Assembly (NCBI GenBank): GCA_045105235.1
Contig: JBGCDH010000032.1
Location: forward strand, 1 to 64,000
Direction of reading: 5' to 3'
Source: GCA-2684655 sp045105235
GTDB lineage: Bacteria > Planctomycetota > UBA1135 > UBA2386
Length of the DNA: 64,000 bases
Below the pieces are notes generated by a model. The model searched no databases, was not told where the DNA came from, and worked only from the letters and a program-made list of their open reading frames with translations. Positions 24,649 through 33,863 of the stretch are shown here, piece by piece; the stretch's first letter is position 1, and each line of letters begins with the position of its first letter. The position numbers were made by a program, and so were the translations under genes.

Positions 24649-27600
24649 CTAGCGCGTCCGCGCCGGCGTGCGCAGCTCAATCGCCGTGATGCGCACCTGC
24701 GGTCCCCACGTTGCCAAGCCGATGCGGTCAAACCCCGGGATGGCGCGAATCGGCGCCTGGTCAAACAGCGTCTGCGTGCCGAGGCGAACGGCCAGTCGCT
24801 TGCCGTAGTAGAGCAGCTCCAGCTGGGTGGGCTTCTTCTCATCGACGTCGTAGTCGACGACGTCGCTTTGGTAGACGAGCCGGTCGTAGCGCTCGATGCG
24901 CGCCTGAACCTTCTTGTCGCCACGCGGCTGCAGGATCAGCGTCCAGCCGGACAGCGCGTCGCGGCGGCCGTCGCCTTGGAAGATGACGCAGAGCTTCGGT
25001 GGCTTGGACTTTGCTTCGAGGTCCACCGTCAGGCGGAAGGCGTCGATGCCTTTGGTCAGCTTTGGCGCCAGCCACGCGAGGTTCGATGGCGAGTCCTTGG
25101 GGAAGCCCGGGCGCACGGTGTATTTGCGCCACTCCACGCCGCGGTCGGTCGATTGGCCTTCGAGTGCCTTGTTGCGCACGCGCCACTTGCCGACGGTTGC
25201 GTCGAGCTTGCGGTGCGCGCCCGAGCGCGTGGTCTTGAGCTTGAGGGCGGCGCGCCAGCGTTTGCCGTCGGGCATGTCGATAGCGGCCAGTTTCTTCTTT
25301 GGCGGGTCGGCGTCGGTGGTCCAGCCCGGCATCGGCATGCCGTTGCGCGAAGCGATCGCGAGCGTGCAGCCCGAGCCGCCGCGGCGATTGCGCACCTTGA
25401 GCAGCACCTTGTGCCGGCCGGGCTGCAGCGCCACGGGAAAGCGCATCGCATCCGGCAGCAGAATGCGCGGGTTGGGTCGCCACGGCCCGAAAGGGCCACC
25501 ATGGCCCGCGAACTTGCCGATCAGTTCGTCGTCGACAAACAGCGTGACGTCGTCGTCGCCGCGCACGTGGAACCACAGCGTCATGGCCTGTTCGACGCGC
25601 ACGTGCGTCATGGCATACGTCGCGGTGTCGTCCATGTAGGAGAAGTGCAGGCGCAGCCAGCCCGTGTCTTCGACGGTGACCGGCTTGGGCCCCGGGCGTC
25701 GCCAGGTCGGATTGTTGTTGATCGACTCGTAGCGCGCGCCAAGGTCGATCTCGAGCTCCGGTGGAAAGCGGTAGCTGTCCGGGTCGACGCCTGCCTTCTT
25801 GAACGGTCCGATGACCTGCCAGTCATCGACGACGCCAAGCTCAAGGCGGTGGTCCTCGAAGCCGGCACCTTCGTCCGCTAGCTGCGAGGCCATGCGGTCG
25901 CGCGGCACCGGGGTGTTGCTCTGCCCGTCAAGCCCGATCGCGGCACCGAACCGGCGTGCTGCGGTTTGTTCGCGGCGAATCAGTTCGAGGTCTTCGGGCA
26001 GAAGCGGCCAACGAAAGCGGATCAGGTCGGCAAACGCGGCCTCGCCGAACGCTTCGACGAGATGAAACGCGAACGCTCGCGCAAGGGTTGGTCGGCGCGC
26101 ATCGTCGACGGCGCAGCCGCGGTAGTCCCGGAAGAACTTGCGATAGCGCTGCCACTCGTAGCGCGAGCCCTGCTTGCCGTATTCCTTGATGAAGTGCAGC
26201 AGCAGGCCAGCACTCGGGCCGTAGTTGGGGATGCGCCAGTACTCGAGGTCGCGTTCGAGGTAGTCGCCCAAGAAGGCGCGCTGGGCAGAGCCCATCGCGC
26301 CGCGGGCCTGCGCGACCTGGCCGAGTTCCTGGTAGCAAAACGCAGCGGCGAAGTCGGCGAGGCCTTCGCGGAGGCCCGGGTAGATCGGTTTGGTGTCGTC
26401 GACGCAGTGTCCGAGTTCGTGGTAGAAGAGCCCGCCGTCGACGCGCAGCTTCTTTGCGTCCGGGTCGGCGCGGCCGACGTCGATGATCTTGCCGCCGCCG
26501 ATGCCGCCACCAAACTCCCACAGCTCCTTGAAGTAGACCGTGACGCGGTCGCCCTGAGGGTTTGGCACGCGGCCGAACAAATCCGTTTGGTAGAGGTAGG
26601 CCAGGTCGAAGCGCAGCAGGCTGTCGGCGGGGATGCCCTGAAGCAGCTTCTCTGGGCCGATGAGCACAAAGCGGTGGCTGACGCGCTGCGACGTGCGCGC
26701 CCACGACGCGTGGTTCATGGCCGCATCCGCTTCCTTGCGTTCTTCAGCCGGCACGTCGGCAAGCCAGGCGCGCTCGATTTCGCGGCGCGCCTCTTCGGCG
26801 TCTTCTTTGTTCTCTGGCGTCCACTCGACCGTGCGCACGAGTTCCCTGGCGACTGGGCGGCGATTCTTGTCCTTGGCCATTTCGACGCCAAAGGCGAGGC
26901 GCTCGACTTCGTCGGTGTACTTGTCGGCAAGCTGATCGACTTCGGCCTGCTGCTCTTTGGTGAGCGCGAAGACCTTGGCGGCAATGCCGTCGCGATCCTT
27001 GCTGACGCGCTGCGCGTTGCCGAGGGCGCCGAGCACGGCGCGGTCTGCATCCTCCTGCAGCTTGCCGCCAACTTCGTCGAGCAGGATCAGTGCGCCGAAC
27101 AGCTTGCCGCGGTCGTAGAGCCGGCCGGCGATCTGGCGCAGGTAGCGCGTGCGCTCCGACTGGATGCGCGTCGCGACGATTTGCTGCTCTTCGAACGACA
27201 GAGCTGCCGGCTGCATCTTGCCGACCTGCAGGAGGGCGTCCTGCAGCTGGCGCTTGAGTTCGTAGTCGTCGGTGCGACGGAACGCGAACTCCAGCTGGTC
27301 CCAAGCGGCGCGTGCGTCGGACTTGGCGCGCTTGAGCGCCGCGTCGACGGTTGCTGCGACCGACGCGGCGTCCGGAGCCGTCTTGAGCTTGGGCAGAGCA
27401 AAGTCGGCGACTTTGGCCATGCCGTCGCGCGGCGGCTGGCGCGTCAGCGGCGGCCGGCAGCGCTTCTTTTTGTCGGCGAGGTCCAGAAAGCCGAGCAGCA
27501 CGTCGACGCTGCCGAGTCGTTTGGGCGGCAGCGGAAAGAACAGCGACAGCTCGTATTCGACCGGCTCGTTGGCAACCCATTGGGTGACGGGCGTCGGCGG

Positions 27601-27852
27601 CGCGTGGTCACGGCGCTGCAGCTGCTTGCCGCCGATCCGCAGCTCGGCGCGAATCGCGTAGGTCGTTTCGATCTTGGCCTCGGCGACGAAGCGCAGCTTG
27701 AGCACCGCGCGCCCGGTCGTGGCCAGTTCGCTGGTGTCCACCGTGGCCGTCGCCTGGACCGGCACGGACATCTGGGCTGCAAGCAGGCCGGCCCACAGGC
27801 TCGCGGCAAAGAGGCGTAGGAACGCCGACGGAAGGTGCCAAATCGTCGCCAT
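24649..27852 (-). CDS. giant exported HELGH protein (gluzincin-like)
   Basis: A 1067-aa exported protein with signal F-L-R-L-F-A-A-S-L-W-A-G-L-L-A-A-Q. Residues 30-140 are beta-rich, and 150-380 are a long helical region. Residues about 400-640 resemble a zinc peptidase: F-Y-H-E-L-G-H-C-V-D with HELGH at 478-482 and a downstream L-R-E-G-L-A-D-F-A-A-A-F that fits the E-x-x-D style third ligand. Residues 700-830 look like a PA14/carbohydrate-binding sandwich (D-D-D-V-T-L-F-V-D-D-E-L-I-G-K), and 880-1060 like a laminin G/concanavalin sandwich. It is probably a secreted hydrolase of peptides or peptidoglycan-linked material, but no family name is certain. It converges on the FAS1-PDZ gene. Confidence 0.65.
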   Translation of the reverse strand: MATIWHLPSAFLRLFAASLWAGLLAAQMSVPVQATATVDTSELATTGRAVLKLRFVAEAKIETTYAIRAELRIGGKQLQRRDHAPPTPVTQWVANEPVEYELSLFFPLPPKRLGSVDVLLGFLDLADKKKRCRPPLTRQPPRDGMAKVADFALPKLKTAPDAASVAATVDAALKRAKSDARAAWDQLEFAFRRTDDYELKRQLQDALLQVGKMQPAALSFEEQQIVATRIQSERTRYLRQIAGRLYDRGKLFGALILLDEVGGKLQEDADRAVLGALGNAQRVSKDRDGIAAKVFALTKEQQAEVDQLADKYTDEVERLAFGVEMAKDKNRRPVARELVRTVEWTPENKEDAEEARREIERAWLADVPAEERKEADAAMNHASWARTSQRVSHRFVLIGPEKLLQGIPADSLLRFDLAYLYQTDLFGRVPNPQGDRVTVYFKELWEFGGGIGGGKIIDVGRADPDAKKLRVDGGLFYHELGHCVDDTKPIYPGLREGLADFAAAFCYQELGQVAQARGAMGSAQRAFLGDYLERDLEYWRIPNYGPSAGLLLHFIKEYGKQGSRYEWQRYRKFFRDYRGCAVDDARRPTLARAFAFHLVEAFGEAAFADLIRFRWPLLPEDLELIRREQTAARRFGAAIGLDGQSNTPVPRDRMASQLADEGAGFEDHRLELGVVDDWQVIGPFKKAGVDPDSYRFPPELEIDLGARYESINNNPTWRRPGPKPVTVEDTGWLRLHFSYMDDTATYAMTHVRVEQAMTLWFHVRGDDDVTLFVDDELIGKFAGHGGPFGPWRPNPRILLPDAMRFPVALQPGRHKVLLKVRNRRGGSGCTLAIASRNGMPMPGWTTDADPPKKKLAAIDMPDGKRWRAALKLKTTRSGAHRKLDATVGKWRVRNKALEGQSTDRGVEWRKYTVRPGFPKDSPSNLAWLAPKLTKGIDAFRLTVDLEAKSKPPKLCVIFQGDGRRDALSGWTLILQPRGDKKVQARIERYDRLVYQSDVVDYDVDEKKPTQLELLYYGKRLAVRLGTQTLFDQAPIRAIPGFDRIGLATWGPQVRITAIELRTPARTR

Positions 27853-27929
27853 CGCGCACCAGCCTACTCGATGGTCGCGAGCGCCCCGTCAAGATCTCGG
27901 TGGTCGGGCTGTGGCGTCCAGCGACCGAG

Positions 27930-29831
27930 CTACTGCCAGTTCTCCCACTGCTGATACGCCTCGGCGAGGTCGGCCTTGAGGCGCACCTCGTCGGCCTGCA
28001 GCTCCTTCATCTTGCTGGCGCTGGCGTAGTTTTCTGGCTCCAGCATGCGCGCCTGCACGGCTTCGACTTCGCCCTCGATCTCCATGATCTTGGTCTCGAG
28101 GCGCTCAAACATCAGGGGATTGCGGATCTTGCCGCCGCCGCTTCGCGCCGCGTCGGTGGGGGCGGGGGCCAGCGCGGCGGCTTTTTGCGCGGCGCGCTCC
28201 TTGGCGGCGGATTCGGCGGCGCGTGCCCGGGAGCGCTCGTCGGCCAGGGCCTTTTGGCATTGCTCGAGGCCCTGGTCGAATGTCCGAATGGTGCCGCCTT
28301 CGACCCACAGCACGCGGTCGGCAACTTGCTCGACGAGCTGTCGATCGTGCGTGATCAGCACGACGGTGCCTGGGAACTCTTTGAGCGCTTGCTCCAGGCC
28401 TTCGGTGCCAGCCACATCGAGGTGGTTGGTCGGCTCATCCATGCACAAAAGATCAAACTGCGCCCGCGTCATGCGCGCGAGTGCCAGCCGCTGCTTCTCG
28501 CCGCCCGACAGGTCCGCGACCGGCTTTTCGATGTCGTCGCCGACAAACAAGAACATCGCGAGGTGGTCCCGCAGCGTGCCGTCGTCGATTGTGCGGTCGA
28601 GCTCGCGCAGCGCGTCGAGAACGGTGCCCTGCTGCGGCAGGTCGTTCTTCTCCTGGCTGAAGTAGCCGATGCGCAGGTTGTGCGCGTGTTCGAGCTTGCC
28701 GCCGGCTTTGTGGCCGTCGCGTGCGAGCAGCCGCAGCAGCGTGGTCTTACCGGCGCCATTGCGTCCCAGCAGCGCCGTGACTTCGCCAAACATGACGCGA
28801 AACTGCGCGCCACGCAGCAGCTCCTTGTCGCCGGCCTTCATGCGCAGATCCTCGCCTTCGATGGCGATTTGACCCTGCTGGCCGCGCGACGTCTGGCCAA
28901 ACGTCAGCCGCATCTGCTGCCGCTTGCCCTTGGGCTTGCCGATCAGCTGGAGCCGCTGCAGTCGCTTGAGCCGCCCTTTGGCCTGCGCGCTCTTTTGACC
29001 TGCCATGTTGCGGCGGATGAAGTCCATCTCCTTCTGCACAAACGACGCCTGGTCTTTGAACTGGCGCTGCTGAGCGAGCAGCGCCTGATCGCGCTGCTTG
29101 CTGTAGGCCTGGAAGTTGCCCTTGAAGCGGTTGGCGACGCCGTCGGCGACTTCGACGATGGACTTGGCGACGCCGTCGAGAAAGCGCCGGTCGTGGCTGA
29201 CGACGACGACGGCGCCGGGATAGCGCGTCACGAAGTCCTCCACAAACTCGATGCCCTGTAGGTCGAGGTGGTTGGTCGGCTCGTCGAGGATCAGCAGGTC
29301 CGCCGGCGTCGTCATCAGGATCGAAAGCTGCACCCGGGATTTCTCGCCGCCGCTGAGCACGGAGACGTCTTTGCGCAGGTCTTCGTCGCGGAAGCCGAGG
29401 CCGGTCAGCACCTTTTCGACGCGGTGCTTGCGGTCGTAGCCGCCGCCCGCCTCAAAGGCGGCCTGCAGCTCGCCGTAGCTCTTCAGCGCGGTGTCGCTAC
29501 CTTCGGCCATCTTCGCTTCGAGCTCGCGCATGCGTGCTTCCAGCGCTGCGTGCTCGCCGGTGCCGTGTTGCACCAGCTGCTCGATGTCGGTGCCGGCGGG
29601 CATCGACGGCATCTGGGCGCCGTAGGCGATGCGCAGGCTGCGACGCGCGTTGCGGCTGCCGGAGTCGGGCTCGTCGTGGCCGGCGAGGATGCGAATCATC
29701 GTCGTCTTGCCGGCGCCGTTGTCGCCGACGACGCCGATGCGATCGCCTTCATCGACGCGCAGACCGAGCCCGTCGAGAACGGCGAATTCGCCGAAGCGGC
29801 GGGTGATCTTCTCAAGCGTGACCAGCGTCAT
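27930..29831 (-). CDS. ABC-F family ATPase
   Basis: A 633-aa protein with two ABC domains and no membrane segments. Walker A motifs are G-D-N-G-A-G-K-T-T (near 40) and G-R-N-G-A-G-K-T-T (near 360). ABC signatures V-L-S-G-G-E-K-S and D-L-S-G-G-E-K-Q, and two D-E-P-T-N-H-L-D motifs, are intact. The charged linker between them (Q-R-Q-F-K-D-Q-A-S-F-V-Q-K-E-M-D) and a C-terminal coiled coil (M-E-I-E-G-E-V-E-A-V-Q) are typical of Uup/YheS-like ABC-F translation factors. It probably acts on ribosomes. ATG 29831 is the natural family start (M-T-L-V-T-L-E-K-I-T-R-R-F-G). Confidence 0.93.
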   Translation of the reverse strand: MTLVTLEKITRRFGEFAVLDGLGLRVDEGDRIGVVGDNGAGKTTMIRILAGHDEPDSGSRNARRSLRIAYGAQMPSMPAGTDIEQLVQHGTGEHAALEARMRELEAKMAEGSDTALKSYGELQAAFEAGGGYDRKHRVEKVLTGLGFRDEDLRKDVSVLSGGEKSRVQLSILMTTPADLLILDEPTNHLDLQGIEFVEDFVTRYPGAVVVVSHDRRFLDGVAKSIVEVADGVANRFKGNFQAYSKQRDQALLAQQRQFKDQASFVQKEMDFIRRNMAGQKSAQAKGRLKRLQRLQLIGKPKGKRQQMRLTFGQTSRGQQGQIAIEGEDLRMKAGDKELLRGAQFRVMFGEVTALLGRNGAGKTTLLRLLARDGHKAGGKLEHAHNLRIGYFSQEKNDLPQQGTVLDALRELDRTIDDGTLRDHLAMFLFVGDDIEKPVADLSGGEKQRLALARMTRAQFDLLCMDEPTNHLDVAGTEGLEQALKEFPGTVVLITHDRQLVEQVADRVLWVEGGTIRTFDQGLEQCQKALADERSRARAAESAAKERAAQKAAALAPAPTDAARSGGGKIRNPLMFERLETKIMEIEGEVEAVQARMLEPENYASASKMKELQADEVRLKADLAEAYQQWENWQ

Positions 29832-29932
29832 GGCGCTCGCAGGATAGCGAGCAGACCGCCGATGTCGCGCCAATCAGCCGGCGCGGCCTGCCCGCGTGCG
29901 CCAACGGGGCGCACGCGTGGCGGCGCGGCGCA

Positions 29933-31585
29933 TCAGTAGATGCGCGTCTTGAGGCCGTTCGAGAGGGCGATCGGGTTGGTCGCCGACGGCTCCAGCACGG
30001 CCCACTGCGAGAACAGTTCCATGCCCGCGAGCTGCGGGTTGGCCGGGATCGGCACGTTGATCTGCGAGATACCGGCTTGCCCGTTTGCCACGAGTGGCGA
30101 CCACTGGGCCGGGCCGATTGCGTAGATCGCGAACGACGAAGACAGCGCGAGCTGCTCGTTGAGCGGGCCAGGAGCCGCGGCTGCCTGGGTGTCCCACATC
30201 AAGAACGTGAACGAGCCAATGCTCGCGCCCGAAAGCGCCATCTGGAACTCCGACTCCGCGACCATCGCCGCGAAAGGAGCCGAAGCGATCAGCTTGCCGT
30301 GGGCGGTTTCGCTCGACGGGCCGATTGGGCCACTGACCTGCGTGCTGAGCAGCGGGCGATCAAACGGATACGCGCCGGTTGCGAGGCGCGGATCGGTCAG
30401 CGTCTTCAGGATGGCGACGAGCGCGTCCTTTTCGGCCTGCGTGTAGTTGCGTGGCGTCAGGCTCGGGGCCTGGTTCTGGTGGAAGTCCCCGCCACGGTCA
30501 TACAGGTCAATCGCTTCTTCGAGGGTCGCAGCGCTGCCGTTGTGGAAGAACGGGCCGCTGATCTCGATGTTGCGCAGCGGCTGCACGCGGAACAGGCCCT
30601 GGTCGGCCGCGACGCCGGTGACGCTGCCGCGACCCGGATCTTCGCTCGGTGGGCGAATGCCGATGTTGTGGAACAGCAGGCGGACCGGGATCGGCGAGCC
30701 GTAGTATCCGGCTGGCACAGACGTCATCTGGCCGACAATCGGGCCTTCGGTGAGCACGCGGTTGTTGAAGTCGCCATGGCAGGTGTTGCAGGCCGTGGCG
30801 CCGTTGGCCGTCGACGTGAACAGCTGCAGGCCGAGGTTTTCTTCGGCTGTCAGCGTGTAGGTGCCGTTGAGGTGGCCATCCCACGGAGACTCGTCCGAGT
30901 TGAGCGTGCGCAGGTAGGTCGCAAGGGCCTGCACGACACGCGTTTCCGTGATCGCGGAGCTACCGAACGCCTGTTGGAACAGGTCCCCGTAGGACTGGTT
31001 CGCGACGAACGTTGCGAGGCGCGGCGGCAGCTGCGTGGCCAACCGCATGGGCTCGCTGGACGCCAGCTTGGACGTCACGTCGGCCCAGTCGCGACCCAGG
31101 TGCGCCATTTCGGTCGTGTTGAGCAGAGGTTCTGCGATCAACGACTCCAGCGTGTCGTGGCGACCGTCGTAGCCATACGAAGTGTGGTAGCCCGAGTTGA
31201 TGACCGTCGGCGAGCGTCGGTTTGTCGTCTGGGTGAACTCACCGAAGACGTTTGGCATGACCGCGGGGCTGGTGCCGCCCGTCGGAGTCAGGAACGGCAG
31301 GCCCGGCGAGCCAAACTGGTCATCCGCGGTCTCGCGGATGCCGTCGGCGCCTGGGTTGAAGGCATCGAATGCACGCGGGTCCACGCCGCCAGCGCCGAGT
31401 TCGTGACATGTCGCGCACGCAACCTGGTTGTTGGATGACAGCTGTTCTTCGAAGAACAGAGCCATGCCGAGCAGCTCTTTCTCCGGCGTGTGCGGATTGT
31501 TGGCTGGTGCCTGTGGGGGCGGAAAGTTGGTTTGCGCGACGACGCATGCCGTCGCGGCAAGAGTGACTGCGAGTGTACGCAGCAT
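29933..31585 (-). CDS. exported di-heme cytochrome c peroxidase family protein
   Basis: A 550-aa protein with a Sec signal (L-A-V-T-L-A-A-T-A-C-V-V-A-Q). Two heme motifs are present, C-A-T-C-H (57-61) and C-N-T-C-H (266-270), with family landmarks L-G-M-A-L-F-F-E-E-Q-L-S, R-R-S-P-T-V-I-N-S-G and G-P-F-F-H-N-G-S-A-A-T-L-E-E-A. It belongs to the MauG/CcpA superfamily: periplasmic reduction of hydrogen peroxide or post-translational oxidation. The last 130 residues are an added beta-rich domain not needed for peroxidase function. The 5' leader holds a perfect 8-bp inverted repeat. Confidence 0.9.
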   Translation of the reverse strand: MLRTLAVTLAATACVVAQTNFPPPQAPANNPHTPEKELLGMALFFEEQLSSNNQVACATCHELGAGGVDPRAFDAFNPGADGIRETADDQFGSPGLPFLTPTGGTSPAVMPNVFGEFTQTTNRRSPTVINSGYHTSYGYDGRHDTLESLIAEPLLNTTEMAHLGRDWADVTSKLASSEPMRLATQLPPRLATFVANQSYGDLFQQAFGSSAITETRVVQALATYLRTLNSDESPWDGHLNGTYTLTAEENLGLQLFTSTANGATACNTCHGDFNNRVLTEGPIVGQMTSVPAGYYGSPIPVRLLFHNIGIRPPSEDPGRGSVTGVAADQGLFRVQPLRNIEISGPFFHNGSAATLEEAIDLYDRGGDFHQNQAPSLTPRNYTQAEKDALVAILKTLTDPRLATGAYPFDRPLLSTQVSGPIGPSSETAHGKLIASAPFAAMVAESEFQMALSGASIGSFTFLMWDTQAAAAPGPLNEQLALSSSFAIYAIGPAQWSPLVANGQAGISQINVPIPANPQLAGMELFSQWAVLEPSATNPIALSNGLKTRIY

Positions 31586-31950
31586 TGGGACTCCTTCTTC
31601 GTTTGGCCGTTAGGATCGGCCCGTGGAGCAGTGCCGAGAGGCGAGCACTGCTGGATGACGCTGCTAGCCTAACGTCATGTGGGGGTCACTTGGTTGCGTG
31701 GCTCGAAAAGACGTTTGAATTACTCTTTGGCGAATGCGCTGTCGGTGCATGCACGGAAACCAGGAGCTTACGGCTGGTCAAACGGTGACATCAGGTCCTC
31801 TGTGACGTCTGTGTTACGAGCCTTCGATCGTGGACTGGCGGCGCGGTTGGACGGGATGGAGCGCATGCTCACGCGTCAATGAAGGCGCCGCGATCGTCAG
31901 ATGGTCTCCGCGTCGTTGCGATTCGTGTGCTCCCTGGTTCGACTGGCGGC
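31586..31950. other. divergent intergenic region
   Basis: About 365 bp between the divergent cytochrome c peroxidase and sialidase-SGNH genes. AGCAGTGC (31627-31634) and GCACTGCT (31645-31652) form a perfect 8-bp inverted repeat with a 10-nt loop, 42 bp upstream of the peroxidase start; it could be an operator or a leader hairpin. The region is less GC-rich around 31680-31750. I see no tRNA or known RNA. Promoters for both genes should lie here, but I cannot place them. Confidence 0.5.
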
Positions 31951-33759
31951 ATGCGCGCAGTTTCTGGTGCTCTGTTTTTGGCCTGTACGGGCCTTTCGCT
32001 GGCCCAAGCTCCCATCCGCTGGCTCGACCTCGAAGGCGATACGTCGCGGCAGGTCACCGTGCGGCAGGTCGGCGGCAAGTATCTCGGCCACCCGACGACG
32101 GTGCTGCTGCCAGACGGGCGGACGATTCTGTGCGTGCATCCGGAGGGGCACGGGCGCGGCCCCATCGTGCTGCAGCGAAGCCGTGATGGCGGGCGCAACT
32201 GGAGCAAGCCACTGCCCGTGCCGTCGAGCTGGGCGACCAGCAAAGAGACCCCGACGATCCATCGGCTGCTGGACCCAAACGACGGCTCTGCGCGGCTGGT
32301 TGTGTTTAGCGGCTTGTTTCCGATTCGCAGCAGCATCTCCGCCGACGACGGCAACACTTGGTCGGAGCTCGCGCCAATCGGGCCGGCGGCGGCGCCCTTC
32401 GGCGGCATCGTGGCGATGTCCGCGGTCGTGCCGTTGCAGGACGGCGATTATGCGGCCTACTTCCATGACGACGGCCGGTTCTTTGCCGAAGACGGCAAAC
32501 GCGCCAACCCGGTTGTCTTCACGGTCTACGAGACGAGGTCCTCGGACGGTGGCCGCACGTGGCGGGCGCCGAGCGTGATCTGGACCGGTTCCGACGTGCA
32601 CCTGTGTGAGCCCGGCGTGGTTCGTTCTCCGGACGGCAAGCAGCTGGCGATGCTGCTGCGCGAGAACAGCCGCCGCAAGGAAGCGCACGTCATGTTTTCG
32701 GAGGACGACGGTGCCAATTGGACGGCGCCGATAGAGCTGCCGCGCAGCTTGACCGGTGATCGGCACGTCGGCCGCTACGCGCCGGATGGCAGGCTGTTGG
32801 TTTCGTTTCGCGACATGGCCAAGGGCAGCCCAACGCGCGGCGACTGGGTGGCCTGGGTCGGCACGTTTGACGACATCGTGAAGGGGCGCGAAGGGCAATA
32901 CCGTGTGCGGCTCTCGCGCAATTGGCGCTCGACCGACTGCGCCTACCCCGGCGTGGAGTTGCGGCCGGATGGCGCCTTTGTGCTGACGACTTACGGCCAC
33001 TGGCAGCCAGGGGCGCGGCCCTTCATTCGCTCGGTGCGGCTGCGGCTTGCCGAGCTCGACGAACTTGCGCAGGGCCCCGTGCCGATGCTGACGCGGGAGC
33101 CGGGCACTGTGCACGCGACCCCGCGCACGGCCGAATGGTGGCAAAAACGCGTCGCTGCCGATCTCAAGCTTGCCGAAGCCGGCGGTTTCGAGCTCGTCAT
33201 GCTCGGCGATTCGATCACGCAAAGCTGGCGGGCCGGCGGCCGTCAAATCTGGGAGGAGAAGTGGGCGCCGCGCAATGCGATCAACCTCGGCGCTTCGGGT
33301 GACCGCACCCAGCACGTCTTGTGGCGTCTCGACCATGGGCTGATGCAGGCGCTGGCTTCGCCCGCGAACGATGTCCGCTGCGTGGTCGTGATGATTGGCA
33401 CCAACAACAGCAACGGCCGCGACTGCACGGCGGAGGAGATCGCGTTCGGCATCGAGGCGGTCGTGCAGCGGGTGCGGCGCGGCTTGCCCCGCGCGCACGT
33501 GCTGCTGCTCGACATCTTCCCGCGCGGCGAGAAGCCTGGCCCCCAGCGGGCTAAGAACCAGCGCGCTAGCCGGCTGGCGAAGGCGGCCTTTGTCGGCGAC
33601 GAAATGGTCACAGCTCTCGACATCGGCAAGGCATTTGTCGGCGAGGGTGGGCGCATCGAAAAGGCGATCATGCCGGACTTCCTGCACCTCACGCCGGAGG
33701 GGTACCGCCGCTGGGCCGAGGCGATCGAGTCGGACGTCGAGGCGCGAATGGCCCGCTGA
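31951..33759 (+). CDS. exported sialidase-like / SGNH hydrolase fusion
   Basis: A 602-aa exported protein (signal R-A-V-S-G-A-L-F-L-A-C-T-G-L-S-L-A-Q). The N-terminal 380 residues form a sialidase-type propeller with four Asp-boxes: S-R-D-G-G-R-N-W (77-84), S-A-D-D-G-N-T-W (130-137), S-S-D-G-G-R-T-W (197-204), S-E-D-D-G-A-N-W (250-257). The C-terminal 200 residues are an SGNH/GDSL esterase with G-D-S-I-T-Q-S-W (Ser421), G-T-N-N (about 483-486) and the Asp/His pair in D-F-L-H near 582-585. The pairing suggests removal of esterified terminal sugars, for example acetylated sialic or related acids, in one polypeptide. The start is set by the signal; the frame is open from 31879. Confidence 0.85.
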   Translation: MRAVSGALFLACTGLSLAQAPIRWLDLEGDTSRQVTVRQVGGKYLGHPTTVLLPDGRTILCVHPEGHGRGPIVLQRSRDGGRNWSKPLPVPSSWATSKETPTIHRLLDPNDGSARLVVFSGLFPIRSSISADDGNTWSELAPIGPAAAPFGGIVAMSAVVPLQDGDYAAYFHDDGRFFAEDGKRANPVVFTVYETRSSDGGRTWRAPSVIWTGSDVHLCEPGVVRSPDGKQLAMLLRENSRRKEAHVMFSEDDGANWTAPIELPRSLTGDRHVGRYAPDGRLLVSFRDMAKGSPTRGDWVAWVGTFDDIVKGREGQYRVRLSRNWRSTDCAYPGVELRPDGAFVLTTYGHWQPGARPFIRSVRLRLAELDELAQGPVPMLTREPGTVHATPRTAEWWQKRVAADLKLAEAGGFELVMLGDSITQSWRAGGRQIWEEKWAPRNAINLGASGDRTQHVLWRLDHGLMQALASPANDVRCVVVMIGTNNSNGRDCTAEEIAFGIEAVVQRVRRGLPRAHVLLLDIFPRGEKPGPQRAKNQRASRLAKAAFVGDEMVTALDIGKAFVGEGGRIEKAIMPDFLHLTPEGYRRWAEAIESDVEARMAR

Positions 33760-33863
33760 GCCACGAATCCGGGTGCTCCGCCGCATCGATCGACTAATCT
33801 CGGTTACCGGCAGAGCGCCGTCTTCTAGGGGCGCTGGTTGCCGACCTGCCCCGTCGTGTCGCC

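Noticed and set aside
25966..27819. 617-residue plus-strand open frame
   Set aside because: Complement of the HELGH protein gene; composition typical of high-GC antisense frames.
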